This document shows positions 6,710-14,064 of a stretch of DNA of 64,000 nucleotides, piece by piece. The DNA comes from Kluyvera intermedia. GTDB taxonomy: Bacteria; Pseudomonadota; Gammaproteobacteria; Enterobacterales; Enterobacteriaceae. Each line of letters starts with the position of its first letter. Position 1 is the first letter of the stretch. The position numbers and the translations under genes were made by a program. The stretch is from NCBI RefSeq assembly GCF_034424175.1, contig NZ_CP139986.1:1922001-1986000 (forward strand), written 5' to 3'. A model generated the notes under the pieces. It was not told the origin of the DNA and searched no databases. It worked only from the letters and a program-made list of their open reading frames with translations.

Positions 6710-7762
6710 ATGAAAAATACTGTAAAAATACACAGTGTTGAGTTAATCAACGCTGATAGTCTGCATTATATTGCCAGCCTCCCTGATAACTCGATTGATC
6801 TGATTGTTACGGATCCGCCGTATTTTAAGGTGAAGCCGAACGGCTGGGACAATCAATGGAAAGGGGATGAAGACTACCTACGCTGGCTTGATAGCTGTCT
6901 GGCTGAATATGCCCGAGTGCTTAAACCAGCTGGCAGCATTTATCTATTTTGCGGTCACCGTCTGGCCTCAGACATTGAGATCATGATGCGGGGCCGCTTC
7001 AACGTCCTAAACCATATCATCTGGGCTAAACCATCTGGTCGTTGGAATGGCTGCAATAAAGAAAGCCTGCGCGCCTACTTCCCCTCAACGGAGCGGATCC
7101 TGTTTGCTGAACATTATCTGGGGCCGTATACGGGGAAAGAGGACGCCTACGAGAGTAAAAGCACTGAACTCAAACAGCACCTTATGACGCCGCTGATCGA
7201 CTATTTCCGCAATGCCCGTGAATCGCTGGGTGTTAGTTCAAAGGAAATAGCAAAGGCAACCGGAAAGAAAAATATGGCGTCTCACTGGTTCGGTGCAAGC
7301 CAGTGGCAGCTACCGAATGGAGTGGATTACCGAAAGCTGCAGGAATTGTTCACCCGGATCGCCATCGAGAAACACCTGCAGCAAAAGCTGGAACATCCTC
7401 ACCACCAGCTGGTGGCTACCTACCAGTCATTGAATCGTAAGTATTCGGAATTGCTGGAAGAGTATAAAACGCTCCGGCGTTGCTTCTCCGTTTCTGCTGC
7501 CGTTCCGTATACCGACGTATGGACACATAAGCCCGTTCAGTTTTATCCAGGTAAACATCCATGCGAAAAGCCTGCCGACATGCTGAAGCAAATCATCAGC
7601 GCCAGCAGCAGGCCGGGCGATATTGTTGCCGATTTCTTTATGGGGTCTGGTTCCACAGTGAAAGCTGCAATGGAGTTAGGTCGCCGAGCTATCGGTGTAG
7701 AGCTCGAAGCTGACCGCTTCATGCAAACGGTCGGTGAAGTAAAAGACCTCAGTAAACCATAA
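6710..7762 (+). CDS. DNA methyltransferase, N-4/N-6 (DPPY) family
   Basis: A 350-residue protein with the amino-methyltransferase motifs in permuted (beta-class) order: DPPY at residues 35-38 near the N-terminus, and the S-adenosylmethionine-binding FMGSGST at about 310-316 near the C-terminus, followed by GVELEADRF. The middle (about 150-260) is probably the target recognition region. It is a second methylase in this phage, unrelated in sequence to the Dam-type enzyme at 1140. No cognate endonuclease is adjacent, so it is probably an orphan enzyme for anti-restriction or regulation. Expressed in the late region between Q and the holin. Confidence 0.85.
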   Translation: MKNTVKIHSVELINADSLHYIASLPDNSIDLIVTDPPYFKVKPNGWDNQWKGDEDYLRWLDSCLAEYARVLKPAGSIYLFCGHRLASDIEIMMRGRFNVLNHIIWAKPSGRWNGCNKESLRAYFPSTERILFAEHYLGPYTGKEDAYESKSTELKQHLMTPLIDYFRNARESLGVSSKEIAKATGKKNMASHWFGASQWQLPNGVDYRKLQELFTRIAIEKHLQQKLEHPHHQLVATYQSLNRKYSELLEEYKTLRRCFSVSAAVPYTDVWTHKPVQFYPGKHPCEKPADMLKQIISASSRPGDIVADFFMGSGSTVKAAMELGRRAIGVELEADRFMQTVGEVKDLSKP

Positions 7763-7901
7763 CGGACACCATGGCCTCGTTGCTGTGGTGGCCATCGAAT
7801 TCAGGATTCGGGAATCACTCCTAACTTACCCTTTGACATAAGAGCCCGCGAGCCTGACCCCTTTCCAACACACAGCACCCGCCACGCTGCGAGGTGAGAG
7901 C

Positions 7902-8117
7902 ATGTATCGAATGGACAAACTGACAACAGGCATTGCCTACGGTGCGTCAGCCGGAAACGCCGGATTCTGGGTACTCCAACTGCTGGATAAAGTATCTCCA
8001 TCACAGTGGGCGGCTATTGGCGTTCTCGGAAGCCTGATGTTTGGTCTGCTGACATATCTGACAAACCTCTATTACAAAATCAAAGATGATCGGCGTAAGG
8101 CTGCCCGGGAGGACTGA
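7902..8117 (+). CDS. Holin, phage 21 S type (pinholin-like)
   Basis: A 71-residue membrane protein starting MYRMDKLTTGIAYGASAG. Two hydrophobic segments, about 9-29 and 38-57, are followed by the basic tail KIKDDRRKAARED, matching the phage 21 S holin. That protein depolarises the inner membrane so the SAR endolysin is released. Met1 and Met4 are both potential starts, and Arg3 lies in the extra N-terminal piece, which is the arrangement that yields an antiholin (71 residues) and a holin (68 residues) in phage 21. GAGGTGAGAG precedes the first ATG. Its stop overlaps the endolysin start (TGATG). Confidence 0.88.
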   Translation: MYRMDKLTTGIAYGASAGNAGFWVLQLLDKVSPSQWAAIGVLGSLMFGLLTYLTNLYYKIKDDRRKAARED

Positions 8118-8647
8118 TGTCGAATAAAGCCAAATTGAGTGCCGCGATGTTGGCTCTCATTGCTGCTGGTGCGTCTGCTCCGGCGTTGTTTGACCAGTTC
8201 ATGAGTGAGAAAGAAGGCAATGCGCTGGTAGCTGTGGTCGATCCAGGCGGTGTCTGGTCGCTATGCCACGGTGTCACCGTAATCGACGGTAAGCGAGTCG
8301 TGAAAGGCCAAACCGCTACTGAAGCGCAATGTAAGACGATTAACGCTATCGAGCGTGACAAGGCGCTGGCGTGGGTTGACCGCAATATCAAGGTGCCGCT
8401 GACTGAACCGCAGAAGGTCGGCATCGCGTCGTTCTGCCCTTATAACATCGGGCCGGGTAAATGCTATCCGTCAACGTTCTATAAGCGGATGAATGCCGGT
8501 GATACGAAAGGCGCCTGTGAAGCTATCCGCTGGTGGATTAAAGACGGTGGACGAGATTGCCGTATTCGTTCGAATAATTGCTTTGGACAAGTAGAACGTC
8601 GTGATCAGGAATCAGCTCTGACCTGCTGGGGAATAGATAAAAGCTAA
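8117..8647 (+). CDS. SAR endolysin (lysozyme, GH24, phage 21 R type)
   Basis: A 176-residue lysozyme. Residues about 8-25 form a weakly hydrophobic, Ala/Gly-rich signal-arrest-release segment. The catalytic region SEKEGN gives Glu33, and Asp42 lies nine residues later as in T4-type phage lysozymes; the third usual residue, a Thr six beyond the Asp, is Ser48 here. Downstream blocks (LTEPQKVGIASFCPYNIGPG, then CEAIRWWIKDGGRDCR) are highly conserved. It cleaves peptidoglycan after release from the membrane. The C-terminus ends LTCWGIDKS instead of the usual GIDQ, and a second copy of that ending occurs at the end of the next gene. Confidence 0.9.
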   Translation: MSNKAKLSAAMLALIAAGASAPALFDQFMSEKEGNALVAVVDPGGVWSLCHGVTVIDGKRVVKGQTATEAQCKTINAIERDKALAWVDRNIKVPLTEPQKVGIASFCPYNIGPGKCYPSTFYKRMNAGDTKGACEAIRWWIKDGGRDCRIRSNNCFGQVERRDQESALTCWGIDKS

Positions 8648-8662
8648 GCCTCTGGAGGGGCT

Positions 8663-9175
8663 ATGAACCCGATTGAGAAACTTTCTTATGATGAAACCTC
8701 ACCTAGTTGCTTGCGATGGAATAACGGTGCAGCCCGCCAGGTGAGAGGAAAATCCGTCTCACATAAAAACTCGGATGGATACTTTTGTGTAACGCATTAT
8801 CGGAAATGCTTCATGGACCATAGAATTGTATGGGAAATGCATAACGGGCCGATACCAGAGGAGATGCAGATTGATCATATTTCAGGAGATCGAGCTGATA
8901 ACAAGATTGAGAATCTCCGACTGGTGACCAGCGCGCAGAATCAGTGGAACAGAGAAACAATCAAGCGCGAGCTTCCAAGGGGTGTATCCGCACACCATAA
9001 AGGTTGCTATCTGGCAGCTATTCGTTGTCGTGGTGTTCGGCATCGTAAATGGTTTAAAGACATTCACAATGCGACCAACTGGATAAAAGCTATGAGAGAT
9101 TCCTTGCATGGCGAATACGCCTTACATTCTAGCACTCGCGATGGTGCGCTCACGTGCTGGGGGATAGACCAGTGA
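8663..9175 (+). CDS. HNH homing endonuclease inserted in the lysis cassette
   Basis: A 170-residue protein with an HNH motif: MDHRIVWEMHNGPIPEEM, then QIDHISGDRADNKIENLRL and TSAQNQWNR, followed by a DNA-binding region that includes GVSAHHKGCYLAAIR. Such free-standing enzymes cut phage DNA lacking the insert and spread by repair. The last residues, ALTCWGIDQ, copy the end of the endolysin, and its stop overlaps the Rz start as GTGA, as the endolysin normally would. The gene therefore appears to have landed at the 3' end of the endolysin gene, which kept a rebuilt tail upstream. Ribosome site CTGGAGGGG precedes the ATG. Confidence 0.85.
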   Translation: MNPIEKLSYDETSPSCLRWNNGAARQVRGKSVSHKNSDGYFCVTHYRKCFMDHRIVWEMHNGPIPEEMQIDHISGDRADNKIENLRLVTSAQNQWNRETIKRELPRGVSAHHKGCYLAAIRCRGVRHRKWFKDIHNATNWIKAMRDSLHGEYALHSSTRDGALTCWGIDQ

Positions 9176-9690
9176 ACCTGCGCTGTCAGTTCATTGCTAT
9201 TTCGTTGCTGGTGGCCGTTGCATTCATCGCCGGTAGCGTATGGAGCAGCCGCGGTTGGGAAAAGAAGTGGGCAGAGCGTGACAGCGTGGAATCATCGCAA
9301 ACCGCGAACGCGCAGACTGCCGCCCGCATGATTGAACAAGGGCGAATTATTGCCCGTGATGAGGCTGTAAAAGATGCACAAGCACAAGCCGCTAAATCTG
9401 CTGCCACTGCTGCTGGCTTGTCTGCCACTGTTAGCCAGTTGCGCACCGAAGCAACAAAACTTGCCACCCGCCTGGACGCCGCAAAGCATACCGCAGATCT
9501 TGCCGCTGCCGTCAGAAGCAAAACAACCGACGCCGACGCCAGAATGCTCGCCGACATGCTCGGAGGCCTTGCAGAGGAAGCTAGATATTATGCTGGAAGA
9601 GCTGACGAAAGCTACAGGGCAGGAATGACGTGTGAGCGGATTTACGAGTCGGTGAGAGAGTCAAACAATAACCCTATAGCCTCGCAATAG
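9172..9690 (+). CDS. Rz: Rz-like spanin, inner membrane subunit
   Basis: A 172-residue protein with one N-terminal membrane segment (residues about 5-22) and a long periplasmic coiled-coil rich in Ala, Gln, Lys and Arg, as in lambda Rz. It pairs with the outer-membrane lipoprotein Rz1 to fuse inner and outer membranes in the last step of lysis. The GTG at 9172 overlaps the upstream stop. A full Rz1 frame lies inside it in another frame, which confirms the identity. Confidence 0.85.
   Translation: MNLRCQFIAISLLVAVAFIAGSVWSSRGWEKKWAERDSVESSQTANAQTAARMIEQGRIIARDEAVKDAQAQAAKSAATAAGLSATVSQLRTEATKLATRLDAAKHTADLAAAVRSKTTDADARMLADMLGGLAEEARYYAGRADESYRAGMTCERIYESVRESNNNPIASQ
9374..9628 (+). CDS. Rz1: Rz1 outer membrane spanin lipoprotein (embedded in Rz)
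   Basis: An 84-residue protein fully inside Rz in the +1 frame, as in lambda. It begins MHKHKPLNLLPLLLACLPLLASC, where the last five residues are a lipobox with Cys23 as the lipidation site; the mature part is Pro-rich (NLPPAWTPQSIPQILPLPSE). The mature lipoprotein sits in the outer membrane and binds the C-terminus of Rz. Confidence 0.85.
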   Translation: MHKHKPLNLLPLLLACLPLLASCAPKQQNLPPAWTPQSIPQILPLPSEAKQPTPTPECSPTCSEALQRKLDIMLEELTKATGQE

Positions 9691-9722
9691 AAGGGGTTTT
9701 AACAGAGGTGACCACTGGGCTT

Positions 9723-9750
9723 TTGACTTTGTTGTCTTTAGGTTAAAATA
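9723..9750 (+). promoter_or_regulatory. Promoter-like sequence before a putative moron gene
   Basis: TTGACT (9723-9728) and TAAAAT (9744-9749) are separated by 15 bases, slightly short. The element sits in an AT-rich gap after Rz and directly before the gene at 9777, so that gene could be expressed in the lysogen independently of Q. Confidence 0.4.
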
Positions 9751-9776
9751 TTAGTTCTCATAGAATGGAGAATTTA

Positions 9777-10232
9777 ATGTTCAAGCAATTCAGGCGCAAT
9801 ATTGCTTCTGCAAAGGTAAGAAAGTATATAGCTCACTGGATGGAAGTTATGTCGCTTACATTCAGGAATTCTATGGCAGGAAATTATATTGACCAGAAGG
9901 ATTTAGACAGAATTAGCCTTGTTATTATTAGCACTGCAATCACTGAGGCAAAAGTTTGTAGTGGCATAATCATGACATGTGTTGCTGATGTAGCGGCTAG
10001 AGCAGGCATGACCGAAGAGGATTTAAGCTATCTTCCGTATCAGGTGCTTGCCATAACGAAAGGGGTGGAAGGTCGTTCCCCGTTAGAGTCTAAGAAAGGT
10101 ATGCTTGGGCTCATTTCACCTGGTTATGAGTTTTCTGATCAGGATGCGGGTTGGTTCGATACTAATATTGAAATCATAACTAAGCAGCTTAAAAATGATT
10201 TGCGAAGCGTAGTTAATACGTTGCAGGATTGA
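9777..10232 (+). CDS. Hypothetical protein, putative moron
   Basis: A 151-residue protein starting MFKQFRRNIASAKVRKYIAHW. No family recognised; it appears mostly helical, soluble and mildly acidic at the C-terminus, with no signal peptide. I chose the ATG at 9777 because the ATGGAG of an in-frame ATG at 9765 forms its ribosome site. The coding sequence is visibly richer in A and T than the neighbouring lysis and terminase genes. It has a promoter-like sequence upstream and a short GC-rich hairpin (about 10257-10269) downstream. This location between lysis genes and cos often holds lysogenic-conversion cargo. Confidence 0.65.
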   Translation: MFKQFRRNIASAKVRKYIAHWMEVMSLTFRNSMAGNYIDQKDLDRISLVIISTAITEAKVCSGIIMTCVADVAARAGMTEEDLSYLPYQVLAITKGVEGRSPLESKKGMLGLISPGYEFSDQDAGWFDTNIEIITKQLKNDLRSVVNTLQD

Positions 10233-10335
10233 TTACTTTTGCGCGTATGATTTCACAGCCCCCTTTGGGGTGGTTTCCATTAGTTTAGGTTTTACAGCGG
10301 GCGTTCACTGAGTGCCTGCGATATTGTCGACCAAT

Positions 10336-10460
10336 AATCAGGTGCGCGAGATGTCGGGTAATACCGATCCGGACGAAGCGTGACGCTGCTATAAGCTGGA
10401 GGATGGTGCAGACGACCAATATCTTCTGGCTCAATGGTTCGAATCCATTCCTGATTACCA
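10336..10460 (+). other. tRNA-like element with aberrant length
   Basis: The 3' end has a perfect tRNA T-arm: AATGG (10433-10437), loop TTCGAAT, CCATT (10445-10449). It is followed by CCTGATT, A and CCA (10450-10460). The complementary acceptor strand AATCAGG occurs only at 10336-10342, giving 125 bases in all with a 90-base middle that is too long for a normal tRNA and shows no clear anticodon arm. It may be a degenerate tRNA gene, the 3' end of one left by a past integration, or a tRNA-like RNA. An intrinsic terminator follows nine bases after CCA. Confidence 0.4.
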
Positions 10461-10468
10461 CACCCAAG

Positions 10469-10495
10469 CCACTGGCATTCGCTGGTGGTTTTTTT
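10469..10495 (+). terminator. Intrinsic terminator after the tRNA-like element
   Basis: CCACTGGC (10469-10476), loop ATTC, GCTGGTGG (10481-10488) with two G-T pairs, then seven T. It lies inside the late operon, upstream of the terminase genes. Confidence 0.75.
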
Positions 10496-10607
10496 ATGCG
10501 CATCGCACGCGCAAATCTAAGAAAGTCTTTCAGCTGTGAGCCTGGGCAAACCGTTAACTTTCGGCGGACCTGCCGTGCGATAGGCTCACGCCTAAAAGGA
10601 AAATATC

Positions 10608-10784
10608 ATGCAATTAGGCAAAAAATCGAAAGCTGGGTTGAGAGTGTTTATTCGTACTCATGGGAATTTCATCGTTGCCAATAAACGGGGAATACCACGC
10701 ATTGTTGTAGGGGCTATTGACGAAACCCAAAACACCTTGCGTAGCGGAAGTCCTTCTACGTTCAAAAAATTCAGCTCACGCTAA
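10608..10784 (+). CDS. Small hypothetical phage protein, 58 residues
   Basis: An ORF starting MQLGKKSKAGLRVFIR and ending STFKKFSSR, basic overall. The ribosome site AAAAGGAAA is strong. Its leader (ctcacgcctaaaaggaaaa, then catg) is nearly repeated before the next gene at 10796, so the two look like units of one small cassette. No family recognised. Confidence 0.55.
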   Translation: MQLGKKSKAGLRVFIRTHGNFIVANKRGIPRIVVGAIDETQNTLRSGSPSTFKKFSSR

Positions 10785-10795
10785 AAGGAAATACC

Positions 10796-11296
10796 ATGCC
10801 TAATACCTATCAAATTTGTGAAGTAACAGTAACGCTTCCACCCCTTGGCTCCACAACTACTGACGGTTGCGGCAACAAGATTAAACATGGCGATAAACGC
10901 CGCGTGCATCTTTATGCCGTGAAACCTGATTGGTGCCAAGGAAGCACCTTTGAAGGTTTTATTGTTGGATGGTTTACACATGCAGGTTATAGCGAGTCTC
11001 AGCACAAGCGCAGCCAAAGAATTATGATGCCAGATGGTTATAAATTGGTGGCCATAAGTGTTGACGAGTACGGATTGCCAAAGTCACGGGATAGCTTGCC
11101 AGTGCATTTTTCTGGTGGTTACGTGAGTAACCTAGAAGATGTCGATGCCACAGCGTCTGCGGAATATAGTGTAAAAATGGGCATCAGTATTGAAAACAAC
11201 GATAAGGCAACTTCATTTTTTGAAGAGGCCGTCCGCAAAGCCGTTCAGAAAGAATGTCAGCCCGGCGGTGCTGTCTGGCGTATGCGCTGCCGATAA
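10796..11296 (+). CDS. Hypothetical phage protein, 166 residues
   Basis: Starts MPNTYQICEVTVTLPPLGS; a Gly- and Thr-rich N-terminal half with TFEGFIVGWFTHAGYS and a C-terminal Glu/Lys-rich part. No signal peptide or membrane segment. The leader AAAAGGAAATACC is nearly identical to that of the 58-residue gene that ends 11 bases upstream. I do not recognise the family. It is the last gene before the cos region. Confidence 0.6.
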   Translation: MPNTYQICEVTVTLPPLGSTTTDGCGNKIKHGDKRRVHLYAVKPDWCQGSTFEGFIVGWFTHAGYSESQHKRSQRIMMPDGYKLVAISVDEYGLPKSRDSLPVHFSGGYVSNLEDVDATASAEYSVKMGISIENNDKATSFFEEAVRKAVQKECQPGGAVWRMRCR

Positions 11297-11309
11297 TCAT
11301 TCAAATTTG

Positions 11310-11370
11310 AATGGGTCCTCCCGGCGGGGTGGCCTGCCACGGGGCGGCTGGCTCGCGGGAAACGGCTAGT
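11310..11370 (+). other. Probable cos (cohesive end) site
   Basis: A GC-rich stretch before TerS contains GGGCGGCTGGCT at 11342-11353 followed by CGCGGG. The lambda 12-base cohesive end is GGGCGGCGACCT followed by CGCGGG, so nine of 12 bases and the next six match. The position directly before the small terminase is correct for cosN. Confidence 0.65.
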
Positions 11371-11470
11371 TTTTCGGATCCTAGGTCATCATCATCATTC
11401 GCGCAGGTTATTGATCTCATTAGAGGCGATTTCGTGCAGATGTCGAATCGTTCAAAAAGTGTTCACCATC

Positions 11471-11959
11471 ATGGACCAGGAAATTGCTGCATTAAAACTG
11501 AATATCAACCAGCTGGCAGGAATAACTGGCGTACATCGCCAGACGGTAGCCACCAGGCTGAAAAACATCGAACCTGCGCCGGGCAGTAACAGCAAATTAA
11601 AGCTTTATCTGGTCACTGATATTCTGGCTGAACTGATGATCCCCACTGTGTCAGCCAACATTGATGACATGCCGCCATCTGACAGGCTTTCTCACTGGAA
11701 AGCGGAGAATGAACGGCTGAAGTTCGAGCAGGATACCGGGCAGTTAATACCTGCCGATGAAGTGGCGCGAGAATTCTCATTGATGGCGAAAGCCGTCGTC
11801 ATGGTACTTGAAACCCTCCCTGATGTACTCGAGCGTGACTGCGCGTTAACGCCGGCTGCGGTTTCTCGCGTGCAAAGCGTTATCGACGATCTACGCGACC
11901 AGATGGCAGAGAGGGTACAGGACGCTGAAGCAGAGGAGGAAGAGCCAGAGGAGGACTGA
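11471..11959 (+). CDS. Terminase small subunit, DUF1441 type
   Basis: A 162-residue protein. The N-terminal part is a helix-turn-helix (LNINQLAGITGVHRQTVATRL), the middle a helical region (SHWKAENERLKFEQDTGQLI), and the tail is very acidic (DAEAEEEEPEED). This matches DUF1441 proteins that serve as Nu1-like small terminases before GpA-family large subunits. It should bind cos and load the packaging motor. I chose the ATG at 11471 (MDQEIAALKL); longer upstream starts run into the cos region. The stop overlaps the large subunit start (TGATG). Confidence 0.8.
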   Translation: MDQEIAALKLNINQLAGITGVHRQTVATRLKNIEPAPGSNSKLKLYLVTDILAELMIPTVSANIDDMPPSDRLSHWKAENERLKFEQDTGQLIPADEVAREFSLMAKAVVMVLETLPDVLERDCALTPAAVSRVQSVIDDLRDQMAERVQDAEAEEEEPEED

Positions 11960-14064
11960 TGGCAAAGCGGGCATCCGCCAGGGGCATCCGTCGTGATGTT
12001 TCCGGTATTTTACGCGCCCCGCGTCGCATGCAGGTGGCCGATGCGGTCAGTACTTATATGCGCGTGCCAATGGGGGCGGGGAACTCCGTTCCATGGGATC
12101 CGGATCTAGCACCTTACGTAATTGAGCCGATGAACTGTCTGGCATCACGTGAATATGATGCGGTGGTGTTTGTTGGTCCGGCGCGAACAGGTAAAACCAT
12201 TGGCCTGATTGATGGCTGGATTGTCTACAACGTTGTCTGCGACCCGGCGGATATGCTGCTGATCCAGATGACGGAGGAGAAAGCACGCGAGCACTCCAAA
12301 AAGCGTCTTGATCGTACCTTCCGTTGTAGCCCCGAAGTGAAAATCCGGCTCAGTCCGCGTCGCAATGATAACAACGTCTACGACCGCACGTTCCGCGCCG
12401 GCAACTACCTGAAAATTGGCTGGCCATCGGTCAATATCATGTCCTCATCGGATTATAAGTGCGTGGCACTGACCGATTATGACCGCTTCCCGGAAGACAT
12501 CGACGGCGAGGGCGATGCTTTTTCACTGGCATCAAAGCGAACGACAACGTTTATGTCGTCGGGTATGACGCTGGTCGAGAGTTCACCGGGCCGAGATGTA
12601 CGTGATACAAAATGGCGCCGTAGCTCTCCACATGAAGCGCCACCCTCAACGGGTATTCTGGCGCTGTATAACCGCGGCGACCGCCGCCGGCTTTATTGGC
12701 CTTGCCCACATTGCGGTGAACACTTCCAGCCTGAAATGGACAACATGGCAGGCTACCGGGATATTGCTGATCCGGTGCAAGCTGGTGAAAACGCTCATTT
12801 GCAGTGTCCAGCGTGTAAGGGGCAAATCACCCCTGATATGAAGCGCGGCCTGAATATGAAGGGGGTATGGTTACGTGATGGGCAATCTATTGACGACCAG
12901 GGTGTTGTAACAGGAGTGGGGCGACGTTCGCGCATTGCCTCTTTCTGGATGGAAGGCCCGGCAGCTGCATACCAGACCTGGTCGCAGCTCATCTACAAAT
13001 TCCTAACCGCCGAGCAAGATTATCAGGCAACCGGTAGCGAAGAAGCTCTTAAAACCGTCGTTAATACCGACTTCGGGCGTCCGTATCTTCCTCGTTCCAG
13101 TATGGAGCAGCGTAAAAGCGAGTTGCTTGAACAGCGCGCCGAGGATGTGCCGAAACGGTCCGTGCCGGATGGTGTCAGTTTCCTTGTGGCGACAGTTGAC
13201 GTACAGGCGGGGCGTAACCGACGGTTCGTAGTGCAGATCACCGGGTATGGAAGCATGGGCGAACGGTGGCTGGTGGACCGGTACAACATACGGCAATCAA
13301 TGCGCTATGACGCTAATGGCGAGAGCCAGCAGATTGACCCAGCGAGTTACCCGGAGGACTGGGACCTATTGCTGAGCGATGTGTTTAATAAAGCCTGGCC
13401 GCTGTCCTCCGACCCGACCCGGTGCATGCGTCTGATGGCGATGGCAGTGGACTCCGGTGGGGAAGATGGTGTTACCGATAATGCCTATAAATTCTGGCGC
13501 CAATGTCGGCGCGATGGGCTCAGCAAACGGATTTATCTCTTCAAAGGCGACAGCGTTCGCCGCTCAAAACTCATTACCAGAACCTTTCCCGATAATACCG
13601 GCCGCTCAAGCCGACGGGCACAGGCATCTGGTGATGTACCGCTTTTCCTGCTCCAGACCGATGCTCTGAAAGACCGGGTGAACAACGCGTTATGGCGTGA
13701 ATCACCTGGCCCCGGTTATGTGCATTTCCCGGAATGGCTCGGTAGCTGGTTTTACGATGAACTGACCTATGAGGAGCGTTCAACTGATGGTAAATGGAGT
13801 AAGCCGGGACGCGGCGCGAATGAAGCGTTTGACCTTCTGGTCTATGCAGATGCGCTCGCCATCCTCCACGGCTACGAGAAAATTAAATGGCCCGATGCTC
13901 CTGAGTGGGCGCGGCGGGAAACGTGGCTGGAGAATGCGCCGGCGGAAGCTGGCGAAGCGGCATCCCAGAAACCTGAGCCTGTACCAACGAAAACCCGGAA
14001 GCGGAAAAAGCCCGTAACCGATGATGATAATCCCTGGACAAGTCCAGGAGGAGGGTGGTTGTGA
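11959..14064 (+). CDS. Terminase large subunit, GpA family
   Basis: A 701-residue packaging motor. Walker A is GPARTGKT at residues 73-80; the ATPase part includes DYDRFPEDIDGEGDAFSLA and TLVESSPG. Two CxxC zinc pairs follow (CPHCGEHF and CPACKG, about 250-295). The C-terminal half is the nuclease domain (LVATVDVQAGRNRRFVVQI, MAVDSGGEDGVTDNAYKF). It cuts cos and pumps DNA into proheads with ATP. The Lys/Arg- and Pro-rich tail probably contacts the portal. Confidence 0.92.
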   Translation: MAKRASARGIRRDVSGILRAPRRMQVADAVSTYMRVPMGAGNSVPWDPDLAPYVIEPMNCLASREYDAVVFVGPARTGKTIGLIDGWIVYNVVCDPADMLLIQMTEEKAREHSKKRLDRTFRCSPEVKIRLSPRRNDNNVYDRTFRAGNYLKIGWPSVNIMSSSDYKCVALTDYDRFPEDIDGEGDAFSLASKRTTTFMSSGMTLVESSPGRDVRDTKWRRSSPHEAPPSTGILALYNRGDRRRLYWPCPHCGEHFQPEMDNMAGYRDIADPVQAGENAHLQCPACKGQITPDMKRGLNMKGVWLRDGQSIDDQGVVTGVGRRSRIASFWMEGPAAAYQTWSQLIYKFLTAEQDYQATGSEEALKTVVNTDFGRPYLPRSSMEQRKSELLEQRAEDVPKRSVPDGVSFLVATVDVQAGRNRRFVVQITGYGSMGERWLVDRYNIRQSMRYDANGESQQIDPASYPEDWDLLLSDVFNKAWPLSSDPTRCMRLMAMAVDSGGEDGVTDNAYKFWRQCRRDGLSKRIYLFKGDSVRRSKLITRTFPDNTGRSSRRAQASGDVPLFLLQTDALKDRVNNALWRESPGPGYVHFPEWLGSWFYDELTYEERSTDGKWSKPGRGANEAFDLLVYADALAILHGYEKIKWPDAPEWARRETWLENAPAEAGEAASQKPEPVPTKTRKRKKPVTDDDNPWTSPGGGWL

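Noticed and set aside
9186..9557. 123-codon antisense frame opposite Rz
   Set aside because: Mirror of the Ala-rich Rz coding sequence; no ribosome site or family match.
10403..10684. 93-codon frame over the tRNA-like element
   Set aside because: It translates the T-arm and the terminator and runs into a gene with a strong ribosome site; probably accidental.
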